In this document: positions 36,652-46,778 of the stretch, piece by piece
Numbering within the stretch: position 1 is the stretch's first letter
Layout: every line of letters begins with the position of its first letter
Assembly (NCBI RefSeq): GCF_007860105.1
Contig: NZ_SJPU01000001.1
Span: forward strand, 62,001-126,000
DNA from: Allorhodopirellula heiligendammensis
GTDB taxonomy: Bacteria > Planctomycetota > Planctomycetia > Pirellulales > Pirellulaceae
DNA length: 64,000 nt
Direction: 5' to 3'
The notes under the pieces: model-generated
The model's database searches: none
Told to the model about the DNA's origin: nothing
Seen by the model: only the letters and a program-made list of their open reading frames with translations
Made by a program: the position numbers and the translations under genes

Positions 36652-38003
36652 ACACTCGCTTCCACCCGCAGTCGCTCTGCGTGCTCCCTGCTCGATATCT
36701 CCGGTGCGCAGCGTGGCTATCAATCTTCGCACTGTCGTTGACATTCTCGGGCAGTCACCCCCAGGCTGCCGCTGACGACGACGTCACTCAAGCCGATACG
36801 TTTCAACCGAGCGAAGCGGTCAAAACAGCACTGATGCCATTATTCGATTCCATTTCGAAGGCGGACGGGTCTCGGGCAAATGTCGAGCTGACAGTCGAAA
36901 CGGTCATGCATGGGGAAATTCTCTCCCGAGAACCGTCGTCGTTTGCGATAGCGTCGAAGTCGCCGGACCATCACACGATCTATCATCAGTCCGAAGGCGA
37001 GAGCAAACGGATCTATGCCGACGGCAAAACCTATATCGTGGCGCTCTCGCCACAGGCTTATTACGAACTGCCGGATGTTCTAAGCAATCAAGCGATCGTC
37101 ACCAGCTCGCCGATCAACCTGGGCGCGTACCCTGAGCCATTACTCGCTCTGACACTGGCTGGCGTTGATCCAACGATCAGCTTCTTCAATGGGATGTTTT
37201 CTGTCGAAGCGATGGGAAAAACTAAATTCCGCGGCCGCACTGATTCTGTCCATGTTCGAGGTCAGCAGGACGATAACGTCGTCTGGGACTTGTGGATCAC
37301 CGATGAACAGCACCCACGTCCCTTGCGGTTGCTGGTCAACCTCACACCAATGTTGCAAGCCAGTGACCAAGTCCATGTGCCCGAAGGTTACGGACTGTCG
37401 CTCCGATATGACTTCGTGAAATGGCGAGTAACCGGTGAGGTGGAAGACAAGCTGTTTCACTTCGTCCCGGCTCCAGATGCGACACAATACGCTTCACTCG
37501 CCGACTACGAAGAGCAAACCTCGCCCGAGATCGGCAGTCACCCTCTGCTCGGTAAGCCCGTGCCCGAATACACACTGACGCTTCTTGACGGAACCGAAGT
37601 CAGCTCAGAGGAACTCAAAGACAAGATCGTTGTCTTGGATTTCTGGGCGACCTGGTGCACGCCCTGCATGCAAGCGATGCCTACCATCAAATCGTCCGTT
37701 GCCGAGTTCGCCGACAAAGATGTCGTCTTTTACGCGATCAATGCTGGCGAGAATGCCAGCCTCGTCAACGGTTTTGCCAGCGAGCAAGATTGGGGCGTCG
37801 ACGTCGCCGTCGATCCCGAGGGCACTCTCATGGATGCTTTCTCGGCGGAGGAAATTCCCCTGACGCTCATCGTTGGACGCAACGGAATCGTCGAATCCAC
37901 TCACATGGGATACCCTGGGGAAGATGCGTTGGCAAAACAATTTCACGATGAGCTGGATGTGCTAGTCCGAGGTGGACGCATCGCCAGTTCTCAGCCCGAG
38001 TAA
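36648..38003 (+). CDS. Secreted DUF2092-like protein with TlpA-type thioredoxin domain
   Basis: The 451-residue protein has an N-terminal signal (AWLSIFALSLTFSG). Residues of about 45-290 are LolA/DUF2092-like: a beta half-barrel that often binds lipid or lipoprotein, with YADGKTYIVALSPQAYYELPD. From about 305 follows a TlpA-like thioredoxin domain with DFWATWCTPCMQAMP, the redox pair C337/C340, and the cis-Pro region EEIPLTLIV. It would work in the periplasm as a thiol-disulfide reductase fused to a ligand-binding domain. This second TlpA fusion is not a close copy of the one at 14538. Confidence 0.87.
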   Translation: MNTRFHPQSLCVLPARYLRCAAWLSIFALSLTFSGSHPQAAADDDVTQADTFQPSEAVKTALMPLFDSISKADGSRANVELTVETVMHGEILSREPSSFAIASKSPDHHTIYHQSEGESKRIYADGKTYIVALSPQAYYELPDVLSNQAIVTSSPINLGAYPEPLLALTLAGVDPTISFFNGMFSVEAMGKTKFRGRTDSVHVRGQQDDNVVWDLWITDEQHPRPLRLLVNLTPMLQASDQVHVPEGYGLSLRYDFVKWRVTGEVEDKLFHFVPAPDATQYASLADYEEQTSPEIGSHPLLGKPVPEYTLTLLDGTEVSSEELKDKIVVLDFWATWCTPCMQAMPTIKSSVAEFADKDVVFYAINAGENASLVNGFASEQDWGVDVAVDPEGTLMDAFSAEEIPLTLIVGRNGIVESTHMGYPGEDALAKQFHDELDVLVRGGRIASSQPE

Positions 38004-38020
38004 CACTACGGATCTACCGC

Positions 38021-39214
38021 ATGTTTTTAAGTCGCCTGTCCTCACTGATCACCGTCACGTGCCTGCTCACTTCGCACCTGCATGCCGGGGAACCTCCTCA
38101 GTTCGAAGTTCGATTGCTGACCATTGATGCGAATGAGGGAATCGCTGCGGGCGATATGGATGGTGACGGTAAACTTGACATTGTCGCCGGTCGAAATTGG
38201 TTTTGCAACGATGATTGGGCGGCTCGGCCCCTGCGGAATGTTGATGATTGGAACGGGTACGTGCAGTCCAATGGCGACTATCTCTTAGACGTCGACGGGG
38301 ACGGACGTCTCGACGTCATCGCGGGCTCATTTTTGCCGACCCAAGTCAATTGGTACCGGAACCCAGGTGACGAGGGTCTGCGCCTCGGTCAACAGTGGCA
38401 GCAAAATTTGCTCGTCGATACCGGGGCAACCGCCAACGAGGGCCAGTTGCTCGAGGACATTGATGGAGACGGCACGATGGAATGGATCGTCAACAGCTGG
38501 AAGCCTGATTCCCCCATGATCGTATGGCGGTTGGTTCCGAAAACAGCTGCCGAAAATGAATCAGCTGACGCACCAAACTCCCCCGTCTTCGAAGTCAAAC
38601 GACAGGTCATCGGACCTCAAAACGGGCATGGTATCGCCGTCGGTGATATCTCCGGCGACGGACGCGCTGACATCCTCGTGGGTACTGGTTGGTACGAACA
38701 ACCTGAATCGGATCCATGGTCTGGCCCGTGGGAATACCATGCGGACTGGAACCTGAATGCGAGCTTGCCCATGATCGTGACTGATCTCGATGGTGATGGT
38801 GATAACGATCTGATCTACGGCAACGGTCACCACTTCGGACTGCAATGGCGAGAAAACAAGGGTGCGTCCGAAGACGATGGAAAGATCCAGTGGACTGACC
38901 ACGTGATCGACCGAGATTATTCCCAACCGCATAGTCTCACATGGAAGGATCTCGACGGTGACGGCCAACCTGATTTGATCACCGGGAAACGTTATTTTGC
39001 GCACAACGGGAACGATCCCGGTGGCAAGGATGTGCCCTGTCTGTATTGGTACCGATGGAATCCCGATACCAAGACGTTTAAGCGATACACCATTGATGAG
39101 GGACGTGTGGGTACCGGACTCCAGGTCGTTGTCGAAGATTTCAATCAAGACGGCCGGATGGATATCGCCGTTGCCGGTAAGAGCGGTACCTATCTCCTAC
39201 TCGCGAAGCCATGA
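38021..39214 (+). CDS. Secreted VCBS/FG-GAP repeat protein
   Basis: The 397-residue protein has a signal peptide (MFLSRLSSLITVTCLLTSHLHA). It folds, by repeat count, into a seven-bladed beta-propeller of FG-GAP/VCBS type. Calcium-loop motifs recur: GDMDGDGKLDIVAG, DVDGDGRLDVIAG, DLDGDGDNDLIYG, DLDGDGQPDLITG and DFNQDGRMDIAVAG. Such propellers are extracellular binding proteins. It overlaps the following MazG-like gene by four bases. Confidence 0.9.
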   Translation: MFLSRLSSLITVTCLLTSHLHAGEPPQFEVRLLTIDANEGIAAGDMDGDGKLDIVAGRNWFCNDDWAARPLRNVDDWNGYVQSNGDYLLDVDGDGRLDVIAGSFLPTQVNWYRNPGDEGLRLGQQWQQNLLVDTGATANEGQLLEDIDGDGTMEWIVNSWKPDSPMIVWRLVPKTAAENESADAPNSPVFEVKRQVIGPQNGHGIAVGDISGDGRADILVGTGWYEQPESDPWSGPWEYHADWNLNASLPMIVTDLDGDGDNDLIYGNGHHFGLQWRENKGASEDDGKIQWTDHVIDRDYSQPHSLTWKDLDGDGQPDLITGKRYFAHNGNDPGGKDVPCLYWYRWNPDTKTFKRYTIDEGRVGTGLQVVVEDFNQDGRMDIAVAGKSGTYLLLAKP

Positions 39215-39585
39215 ACGGTTCACCGCCAGTTGCCCCTGAGTCACTATCAATCGCCGACGCGCAAAGTTGTGTCGACGATTGGATTCAAACCATCGGCGTC
39301 CGGTATTTTGACGAGCTCACCAATCTTGCCCAACTGATGGAAGAGGTGGGTGAGGTCGCCCGCATTCTTTCGCGGAGTCATGGCGAGCAGTCCAGCAAAT
39401 CAGGCGAGCACCTAGGTGATCTATCGGATGAACTTGCGGATGTCTTATTTGTCGTGATCTGTCTCGCCAACCAATCAGGAATCGATCTGACAGAGGCCTT
39501 GAAGAAGAACCTCGCTAAAAAGACTGACCGTGACCGTGACAGGCACCGGAACAATCCGAAACTGGACGCCAGCGGGCAACCGTAA
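39211..39585 (+). CDS. MazG-like nucleotide pyrophosphohydrolase
   Basis: The 124-residue all-alpha NTP pyrophosphatase of the MazG/MazG-like type hydrolyses (d)NTPs to NMP and pyrophosphate. The metal-binding helices are visible: LAQLMEEVGEVARIL with the E-E-x-x-E pattern, and LSDELADVLFVVICLAN with E-x-x-D. The short length matches single-domain house-cleaning MazG proteins. It ends the rhomboid operon and is cytosolic. Confidence 0.88.
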   Translation: MNGSPPVAPESLSIADAQSCVDDWIQTIGVRYFDELTNLAQLMEEVGEVARILSRSHGEQSSKSGEHLGDLSDELADVLFVVICLANQSGIDLTEALKKNLAKKTDRDRDRHRNNPKLDASGQP

Positions 39586-39639
39586 ACCCGCCGCGATGCG
39601 TCTCTCCTCACCACACCAACAGCCAGTCAAGGACCTCCA

Positions 39640-40938
39640 CTAGGACGGTTCACGGTGTAGTGTGAGCAAACATTCGCGGGCCAACCATGTGAACTGAAAT
39701 AGCTGCCCGAGTGTGTGCATGTCGATATGCGGCAGATTCAAATGGGTTGTCGGCTGGCCTGCATTGCACCGCTCTTCGTTGTTTCTAGCGAACGCCGAAC
39801 GCATCAGGTCGGGCAGCGTCACCACAGCACTTGCCTGCTTGCTAGATTTCGGTGCCGAATAACAATCAATTCCGATTTCGGTGGCGATCTCTCTAGATTG
39901 GACCGGCAAGGGATCCGTGCGTGCTGCGTCAACGAAGACCTGATGGACGACACCCCCATCGCCTGGTGATTCTCGTCGACCCAAGGGTGCCTTCATCATG
40001 CATTCCCACCAGGCGCCGAACCCCCTGAGCGCCGGTGTCCACACGTCCAGGCGACTCGGCGATGCTCCGTGAATTTGTCGGATCGCGGCCTCAATGGTTA
40101 CAAACTGCATCACCGAATTCTCGGCAAACTCAGTAGTCAGAAAATGCTCGTTCATCGCTGCAGCACCAACTAGGAATTGGATGCAGTCGAGCCCGAGCAG
40201 AGCAGCGGGCAAGAGCGTTGCGGGCGAGTAGACGCCGAGCGGCCCACCCAACTCATCCTCAAATTGGAAGTCGCGTTCACAACCTCGGCGGTCCGCGTGC
40301 GCCCGGACAGGGCCACTCGCCGGCGTAATTGGGATTAATAATTTTGGTATCCAGCGAGGCGCGCCCGCGCCGAGCGACGCAGCGAGTTGATCGCCTATCA
40401 CTTCCATCGACGTCGCCACAGCCAGTGAGGACAAACCATGACGTTGTCGCGAATCAATTGGGATGATGGCGTATCGCTGCTCTGCCGCGTGCGGACCGTT
40501 ACCGCCCATCGCCAATCGTCGCGACAGACCCTCCGTAGCGTCGTTGTCGAAGTCCGCGCACGCGAAATACATTCGCGGTTTGCTACCGCGGGCCGAGCGA
40601 GATAACTCATTGTGGTAGGGATCACAGCACGCACGCATCAGCGCCGCGGGGCCGAGCAACGTGTCCTGGTCCCCAATCACCGCCACAGCGTCGAGATGGT
40701 CATGCAGGCGGTTGGCCACGCGGAAGACACGTCCCAGCTCTGAATTCTCACGCATCGATTCATAATCGGTGAGCAGTTTCTCGGGCATGCGAAATCCACC
40801 GGTCCACGTGGCAGTCGACCGCTGGAGCATGTCGTCACGCTGTGCTGCGAGCCGTCCGCACAACGCTTCGAACTGCTCGGGCGTGACCGCACAGGCACCG
40901 CCCATGACACCGTTGGGATCGAAACGCAGCAGCTTCAT
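39640..40938 (-). CDS. Degenerate glucose-6-phosphate isomerase paralogue (probable pseudoenzyme)
   Basis: The 432-residue protein follows the planctomycete glucose-6-phosphate isomerase layout from end to end: ENSELGRVFRVANRL, CCDPYHNELSR, DFDNDATEG, YSPATLLPAALLGLD, AAAMNEHF, RTDPLPV, LPDLMRSAFARNN and LGQLFQF. The expected GIGGSY-type loop reads VIGDQDTLLG, the SKSGGTLET sugar-phosphate loop is gone, and the protein ends before the final N-P-x-x-Q-P-G-V-E-x-x-K box that carries the catalytic Lys. It is probably not an isomerase. It has its own start with no operon partner. Confidence 0.75.
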   Translation of the reverse strand: MKLLRFDPNGVMGGACAVTPEQFEALCGRLAAQRDDMLQRSTATWTGGFRMPEKLLTDYESMRENSELGRVFRVANRLHDHLDAVAVIGDQDTLLGPAALMRACCDPYHNELSRSARGSKPRMYFACADFDNDATEGLSRRLAMGGNGPHAAEQRYAIIPIDSRQRHGLSSLAVATSMEVIGDQLAASLGAGAPRWIPKLLIPITPASGPVRAHADRRGCERDFQFEDELGGPLGVYSPATLLPAALLGLDCIQFLVGAAAMNEHFLTTEFAENSVMQFVTIEAAIRQIHGASPSRLDVWTPALRGFGAWWECMMKAPLGRRESPGDGGVVHQVFVDAARTDPLPVQSREIATEIGIDCYSAPKSSKQASAVVTLPDLMRSAFARNNEERCNAGQPTTHLNLPHIDMHTLGQLFQFTWLARECLLTLHREPS

Positions 40939-41225
40939 CGGCGATCTCTCTTGCGGTGAGGGGATGGATGGTCAAGAATCGAGCGCAAAGAACACCCGAG
41001 CGAAAGAAATGGATTAAAACGTGATTGAATCGCGTGTCCCACGGGCCGATGCCGCTGCCGGTTGACAGGTGCCGCCACCCCGCCGAACCACTCCAACGGC
41101 ACTCAAAGTACATCGTGCGACGACTCGCTCAAAACCATAGCTGAGCTCGCTGAAAATTAAAATGACTCGCCGCTGGCACGATTCCGGCGGCGGGATACTC
41201 ACCAATCAAACTCGATTGAGTTTTT

Positions 41226-41900
41226 ATGCTGGAACTGATTTCTTCCTATTCCACAATCGCGATCCTCGCCGCTGCAGCGATCCATTTGCTCGTCTTCGCT
41301 GTGCTGATTCTGTGGGCTCGGGCAGACCGCAAACGCATCGCCCAAACGCTCGAGCGTTTCACCGCGGGACTGCCTCACCGCAGCCGCATGGATTTTCACG
41401 TCCACCTCTCCGATCAAATTGAGGCGTTCTTGGCCGACATCGGCGACGTACTGGCCGAACCTCCCCATAGTCCTGATCGCGCGAAGTTGGTCGAACGGAT
41501 TCGCGTTCTCGACGAGCGCCGTGATTACCTGCAATCACTCCGATTCGAGACCGCTTGGAATGTGGCGCGAACCATGATCGAAGCCTACCCATTAGCGGGT
41601 GTTCTGGGCACCATTCTCGCCATCGGCTCGGCCTTGGCCGCCGATGATCAAGCGTCCGTGAACATCATCGTCAGTCGGTTTGGCGATGCAATCTGGAGTA
41701 CTTTTGCGGGCTTGGCAGCCGCCATCGTCCTGATGCTGATCAGCAGCATTGTTGAACCCGGTTTCGCCCGCCTCTCAGAAAATCGTCTGCACGTCCGCGA
41801 AATGGCCAGCAGGGTCAAGCGAGAGCTTTCCGTTTACGAACGAGCGGACTCGAACCGGAACGAGTCGGTATCGACAGCGCAGCCGGAACCACGCACGTGA
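41226..41900 (+). CDS. MotA/TolQ/ExbB-like proton-channel protein
   Basis: The 224-residue protein has one N-terminal membrane helix (about residues 8-30), a cytosolic charged segment with RMDFHVHLSDQIEAF, and two further helices around 118-140 and 158-180 in the ExbB/TolQ pattern (AYPLAGVLGTILAIGSAL, then FGDAIWSTFAGLAAAIVLMLISS). These proteins form a proton-driven stator with an ExbD/TolR or MotB partner. The next gene, overlapping by four bases, supplies a partner-like single-span protein. Confidence 0.85.
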   Translation: MLELISSYSTIAILAAAAIHLLVFAVLILWARADRKRIAQTLERFTAGLPHRSRMDFHVHLSDQIEAFLADIGDVLAEPPHSPDRAKLVERIRVLDERRDYLQSLRFETAWNVARTMIEAYPLAGVLGTILAIGSALAADDQASVNIIVSRFGDAIWSTFAGLAAAIVLMLISSIVEPGFARLSENRLHVREMASRVKRELSVYERADSNRNESVSTAQPEPRT

Positions 41901-42784
41901 ACGACGAACAACGCCAAACCGTCAATTCGCGTCCTATCGCTTCAGCTCAGCCCGGTGAGGTGCGGTTATCGACTTCGTGGCTCTCGCGGCGACTGCGCTT
42001 TCAACTGACGCCTTTGATGGATTTGTTATTAATCATTGTCTTCGCGCAATTTCTTGACGTGCGTGAAACCTCGCAGCGTGAATCGACATCCCTGCAAGCA
42101 CAGCGCGAGCAACTCAACTTCGACATCGCGCGCCAACGCAGTGAGTTGGCGGGCATCCGCGACGCCATGCGTTCCCAGCAACGAGAACTCGAGCGACAGC
42201 GTGATCAAGCTCGCGCGGCGAGAGATCAGGCGGTGCAGCGATCCGATGCGAAGCTCGCCGAAATGCAGGGCGCCATGGACCTGATCGGACAATGGTTCAC
42301 CCTCGATGAAAACGCGATCACGCGAGCCGACTCGGCGACCGGGGCGACGGCGCTGGACGATCCGATCGAAGCCGCCGTGGCGCAGGCCCAACGTCTTGGT
42401 CAAGGCTCGGCTGACGCCGTGATTCGCTTTCTGATCGGACACGCCGAATTACTCAAGCGAGCCGAGATCTGGACAGTTCATGCCGATGAGAATGGCAATA
42501 TCGCCATCGAAGCCGACCAGCGGAGTGAATCATTCCGCTTGGAAGCCAAGACACAGGCCGCCCGCACCGACGAAGTCACCGATCGTCTGTTTGCTGCCTA
42601 CAAACAATTCCCCCAACCCAAGGGACTCGTGATTCTGCTCGTCTCGTTCGCTCCCCAAAGCGTTGCCGGTGTGTACCAACCGCTCGTCGACGCGATCCCC
42701 AAAACACTCGAGCGGCTGCGCGCTGACACTCCCGAAACCCGATTCGAGTACACGGTCCTCGGTGCCACGCCCGACCCGATGTAA
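41897..42784 (+). CDS. ExbD/TolR- or MotB-like single-span protein with coiled coil
   Basis: The 295-residue protein has one membrane helix at about residues 38-55 with FQLTPLMDLLLIIVFAQFL; the Asp in it matches the proton-carrying Asp of ExbD, TolR and MotB. A periplasmic coiled coil rich in Gln, Arg and Glu (about 60-120) follows, then a compact domain with no OmpA peptidoglycan-binding motif. Coupled to the ExbB-like gene by an ATGA overlap, it should form a stator unit. The energised partner cannot be told from this window. Confidence 0.75.
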   Translation: MNDEQRQTVNSRPIASAQPGEVRLSTSWLSRRLRFQLTPLMDLLLIIVFAQFLDVRETSQRESTSLQAQREQLNFDIARQRSELAGIRDAMRSQQRELERQRDQARAARDQAVQRSDAKLAEMQGAMDLIGQWFTLDENAITRADSATGATALDDPIEAAVAQAQRLGQGSADAVIRFLIGHAELLKRAEIWTVHADENGNIAIEADQRSESFRLEAKTQAARTDEVTDRLFAAYKQFPQPKGLVILLVSFAPQSVAGVYQPLVDAIPKTLERLRADTPETRFEYTVLGATPDPM

Positions 42785-43006
42785 GCACAGGCCGCGCAAT
42801 CAAAATTAAATCGCGCGTCCCCACTGCCTCGCTCACGATGCAAGAACCAGGGTGACATCACTCGACTGCAGACGAAGTCGCCGATACTGGCCATTCACCG
42901 CATCAACCGCTCGTTCATGTTGATGAGATGGCAGGCGGAGAAAATGAATCATGCAATGTTTCGAAAGGGAAGATGGGACTGAAACTTATTCCTGGCAAGA
43001 CGCGTT

Positions 43007-43246
43007 TCATTTGTTCAGAGTAGTCACGATCGCAATCGCGAAGAAAATCACGGTCTGCAGCGCCATGATAAACCAGTAAGGTCCCGGCTTGGTACGCCGG
43101 TCAACCAGCATGTTGTTGCCACTGATCCCCGCAATGGCAAACCCACTCCAGAGCTGGAGAAAATAGGTCACGATCGCCAGTGCCGGAAGGACATACAGAG
43201 CAACAAATTGAGGCATGGCTGGGAGCGGTATCCGCGTGGGTAACAT
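43007..43246 (-). CDS. Small two-helix membrane protein, 79 aa
   Basis: Two hydrophobic helices (VALYVLPALAIVTYFLQLW and YWFIMALQTVIFFAIAIVT) flank a short polar loop DRRTKPGPYW. An internal start at MPQF would remove ten residues. No family is recognised. It is the last gene before the CRISPR trailer end. Confidence 0.55.
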   Translation of the reverse strand: MLPTRIPLPAMPQFVALYVLPALAIVTYFLQLWSGFAIAGISGNNMLVDRRTKPGPYWFIMALQTVIFFAIAIVTTLNK

Positions 43247-43398
43247 CGGCTAGAACGATCCCAACATATCATCCCACAGCGTGTTTGATCATGCCGGGAT
43301 TCAATTGTTTCAATTGTATTGCGACACCTCGAGGGGATTATCGAATACGAACGACGAATGCACCGCTCCCAACGCGAGCGACTCGTCACTGGAACGCC

Positions 43399-46300
43399 CC
43401 TTCAATGAGGCCGCGAGTTGGAACTCGCGGAAGGTTGCCAGCCCAGATTTTGCGGGTGGTAACATTGTCGCTTCAATGAGGCCGCGAGTTGGAACTCGCG
43501 GAAGGCTTCCGGAGTTCGACGACATATTTGGCGACCCTGTAGCTTCAATGAGGCCGCGAGTTGGAACTCGCGGAAGGTTGTCCGTTAACCGGAGCAAGAC
43601 TTTGCTACGACAAGCTTCAATGAGGCCGCGAGTTGGAACTCGCGGAAGGGCCGATGGGGTAGGGATCAGTGGTCAAGTATCATCCGCTTCAATGAGGCCG
43701 CGAGTTGGAACTCGCGGAAGGTCATCCTTCCGCCTGGACTTCCCTTTCGACCCAGACGGCTTCAATGAGGCCGCGAGTTGGAACTCGCGGAAGGGTCGTC
43801 TGCTTCCGATACCAAGCACGGGCGGCATCGCTTCAATGAGGCCGCGAGTTGGAACTCGCGGAAGGTCACTAGCGGTCACAGAATCGTCGAGGACGCTCGC
43901 GGCTTCAATGAGGCCGCGAGTTGGAACTCGCGGAAGGTGCTTGTCCTTCTTCCCGCGGCGACGGCGAGGCTTTCGGCTTCAATGAGGCCGCGAGTTGGAA
44001 CTCGCGGAAGGTCCGATGCGATTGGGTCGCGGTGGTGCGTTGAAGCTGCTTCAATGAGGCCGCGAGTTGGAACTCGCGGAAGGGCACCAGACAATGAACG
44101 CCTGATTGTCGGTTAGCTGCTTCAATGAGGCCGCGAGTTGGAACTCGCGGAAGGAACAGCAAGCTGAATAAGACCTTGGCCTCAGTTGGGGAGCTTCAAT
44201 GAGGCCGCGAGTTGGAACTCGCGGAAGGAGTAGAATTGGTCGAATGATCAGTAAGCACCCCAGACGCTTCAATGAGGCCGCGAGTTGGAACTCGCGGAAG
44301 GATCAGCTAGTGCAATCGGGCTGACATTCCAAGGGAATGCTTCAATGAGGCCGCGAGTTGGAACTCGCGGAAGGTGGGCAAAATCGGTGCTCGGAAGCTA
44401 CTTCGCCGAGCTTCAATGAGGCCGCGAGTTGGAACTCGCGGAAGGGGGAGGCTACTACAGATGCTTGGTCAAATCCTACACCGCTTCAATGAGGCCGCGA
44501 GTTGGAACTCGCGGAAGGCCGGTGTGTAGCGATTCGAGCTGCGTCTATATGTGGACGCTTCAATGAGGCCGCGAGTTGGAACTCGCGGAAGGAAATACAC
44601 TTCGGCGACTACTCAGCCAAGTACCGATCGCTTCAATGAGGCCGCGAGTTGGAACTCGCGGAAGGGCTTTGGGAGGGGGTTCATTTCGTATTCCCTTGGT
44701 TGGCTTCAATGAGGCCGCGAGTTGGAACTCGCGGAAGGCGGATCGCTCGGCGGGGGACATCGCAAACACCTTTGCGCTTCAATGAGGCCGCGAGTTGGAA
44801 CTCGCGGAAGGAATCAACTTCAAATGAAGAATCATCGATCCTTCGCGGGCTTCAATGAGGCCGCGAGTTGGAACTCGCGGAAGGTAGCACCACCTCCGCC
44901 TTTCGTTTTTCCTGCAACGCGCTTCAATGAGGCCGCGAGTTGGAACTCGCGGAAGGGAACTGCGGTCGATCTCGCTGGACGCCGCGCTGCTCAAGCTTCA
45001 ATGAGGCCGCGAGTTGGAACTCGCGGAAGGGATCTAAATGCACTGGTCGGGTGAGTGTGTCCGAATCGGCTTCAATGAGGCCGCGAGTTGGAACTCGCGG
45101 AAGGTTAAACTTCGACAAGTAACCGAACTCATTGGTGAAGAGCTTCAATGAGGCCGCGAGTTGGAACTCGCGGAAGGACTGGGGCGACGTTTCCGTTGAG
45201 TGCGGCAATCTCGAGCTTCAATGAGGCCGCGAGTTGGAACTCGCGGAAGGAGCCAGCCTGCGTCAATCGCGTCCTTGAGGGTCATGTCAGCTTCAATGAG
45301 GCCGCGAGTTGGAACTCGCGGAAGGTAAATCAGAGTTAGTAGCATTGTGCTATCTATCAGGTAGCTTCAATGAGGCCGCGAGTTGGAACTCGCGGAAGGC
45401 CAAAAGTGAACTAGAGGCTGAGCTACAAGATTGTAAGCTTCAATGAGGCCGCGAGTTGGAACTCGCGGAAGGGAACAGAGTCAGTAGCAGAGGAGCGGGA
45501 AAGACTGCGGCTTCAATGAGGCCGCGAGTTGGAACTCGCGGAAGGAACGCCGATGGTGAGGCAGAGTTCACGGTGGTCGATGGCTTCAATGAGGCCGCGA
45601 GTTGGAACTCGCGGAAGGGGCGACACGTCGCTGGGGTCGTACATCCTCACACCCGCTTCAATGAGGCCGCGAGTTGGAACTCGCGGAAGGCAGCATCCCG
45701 CAAAATATGATCAGGCTAATGATGAGGCTTCAATGAGGCCGCGAGTTGGAACTCGCGGAAGGGGGCGCGGAGGTTTCACCGTCTAGCCAGAACCCCCGAG
45801 CTTCAATGAGGCCGCGAGTTGGAACTCGCGGAAGGAGACTTGCAGCGTTGTATCCTCGCCGCCCGTGCGATTGCTTCAATGAGGCCGCGAGTTGGAACTC
45901 GCGGAAGGAAACATGGAGAAGTCCTAAATGTCTTTACTCACAAGAGCTTCAATGAGGCCGCGAGTTGGAACTCGCGGAAGGAAGGCGTACTTGGCCGGGC
46001 AGAGCGTGTGTGGGCTGGCTTCAATGAGGCCGCGAGTTGGAACTCGCGGAAGGCTCCTCATCAATCCTCACCGCCTCTTTCAGCAGCAGGAGGCTTCAAT
46101 GAGGCCGCGAGTTGGAACTCGCGGAAGGCATGTCACGAGTCAGATCGTCCTTGAGGGTTAGCTCGCTTCAATGAGGCCGCGAGTTGGAACTCGCGGAAGG
46201 AGGACAGCGAGTACACCGTCGAGATATTCACAATAGGCTTCAATGAGGCCGCGAGTTGGAACTCGCGGAAGGTCGCAATTGACGCACCTTACAGTGCCTC

Positions 46301-46778
46301 AGTCGCATGCTTCAATGAGGCCGCGAGTTGGAACTCGCGGAAGGCGGTGATCACATCGAGGCAATCGCCCACCAGCTTCCGCTTCAATGAGGCCGCGAGT
46401 TGGAACTCGCGGAAGGGCACCGGCTGAGTCAGTTGTCCTTCGACCTTATCAGGCTTCAATGAGGCCGCGAGTTGGAACTCGCGGAAGGGGACGCATTGAC
46501 AGCGTGTGAGGGCCGATATGGTGCCGCTTCAATGAGGCCGCGAGTTGGAACTCGCGGAAGGCGCGAGGAACTGATCTATCAAGCTGCTGGCCATGCCAGC
46601 TTCAATGAGGCCGCGAGTTGGAACTCGCGGAAGGATACAAGCAGCCCGGCATTCTATCCGCCCTGCCGTAGCTTCAATGAGGCCGCGAGTTGGAACTCGC
46701 GGAAGGGTAACAATCATCAGTGCATTCAGGCGACTGGTAAATGCTTCAATGAGGCCGCGAGTTGGAACTCGCGGAAGG
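43399..46778 (-). CRISPR. CRISPR array, 47 repeats and 46 spacers
   Basis: The 36-bp repeat reads, on the plus strand, GCTTCAATGAGG, then the second half of a perfect 20-bp palindrome, ending AAGG; the palindrome is CCGCGAGTTGGAACTCGCGG. Spacers are 35-39 nt. Copies look identical except that the leftmost (43399) starts with C instead of G. Reading on the minus strand gives a repeat ending ATTGAAGC, the position of the usual ATTGAAA(C/G) crRNA handle. With the leader and cas4-cas1 to the right and the altered repeat to the left, this sets transcription leftward and the youngest spacers near 46.7 kb. Apparent proteins across the array are read-through of the repeat. Confidence 0.99.

Noticed and set aside
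43399-46778. Array transcribed on the plus strand
   Set aside because: The minus-strand repeat ends in an ATTGAA-type handle, the altered repeat is at the left end, and leader and adaptation genes are on the right.
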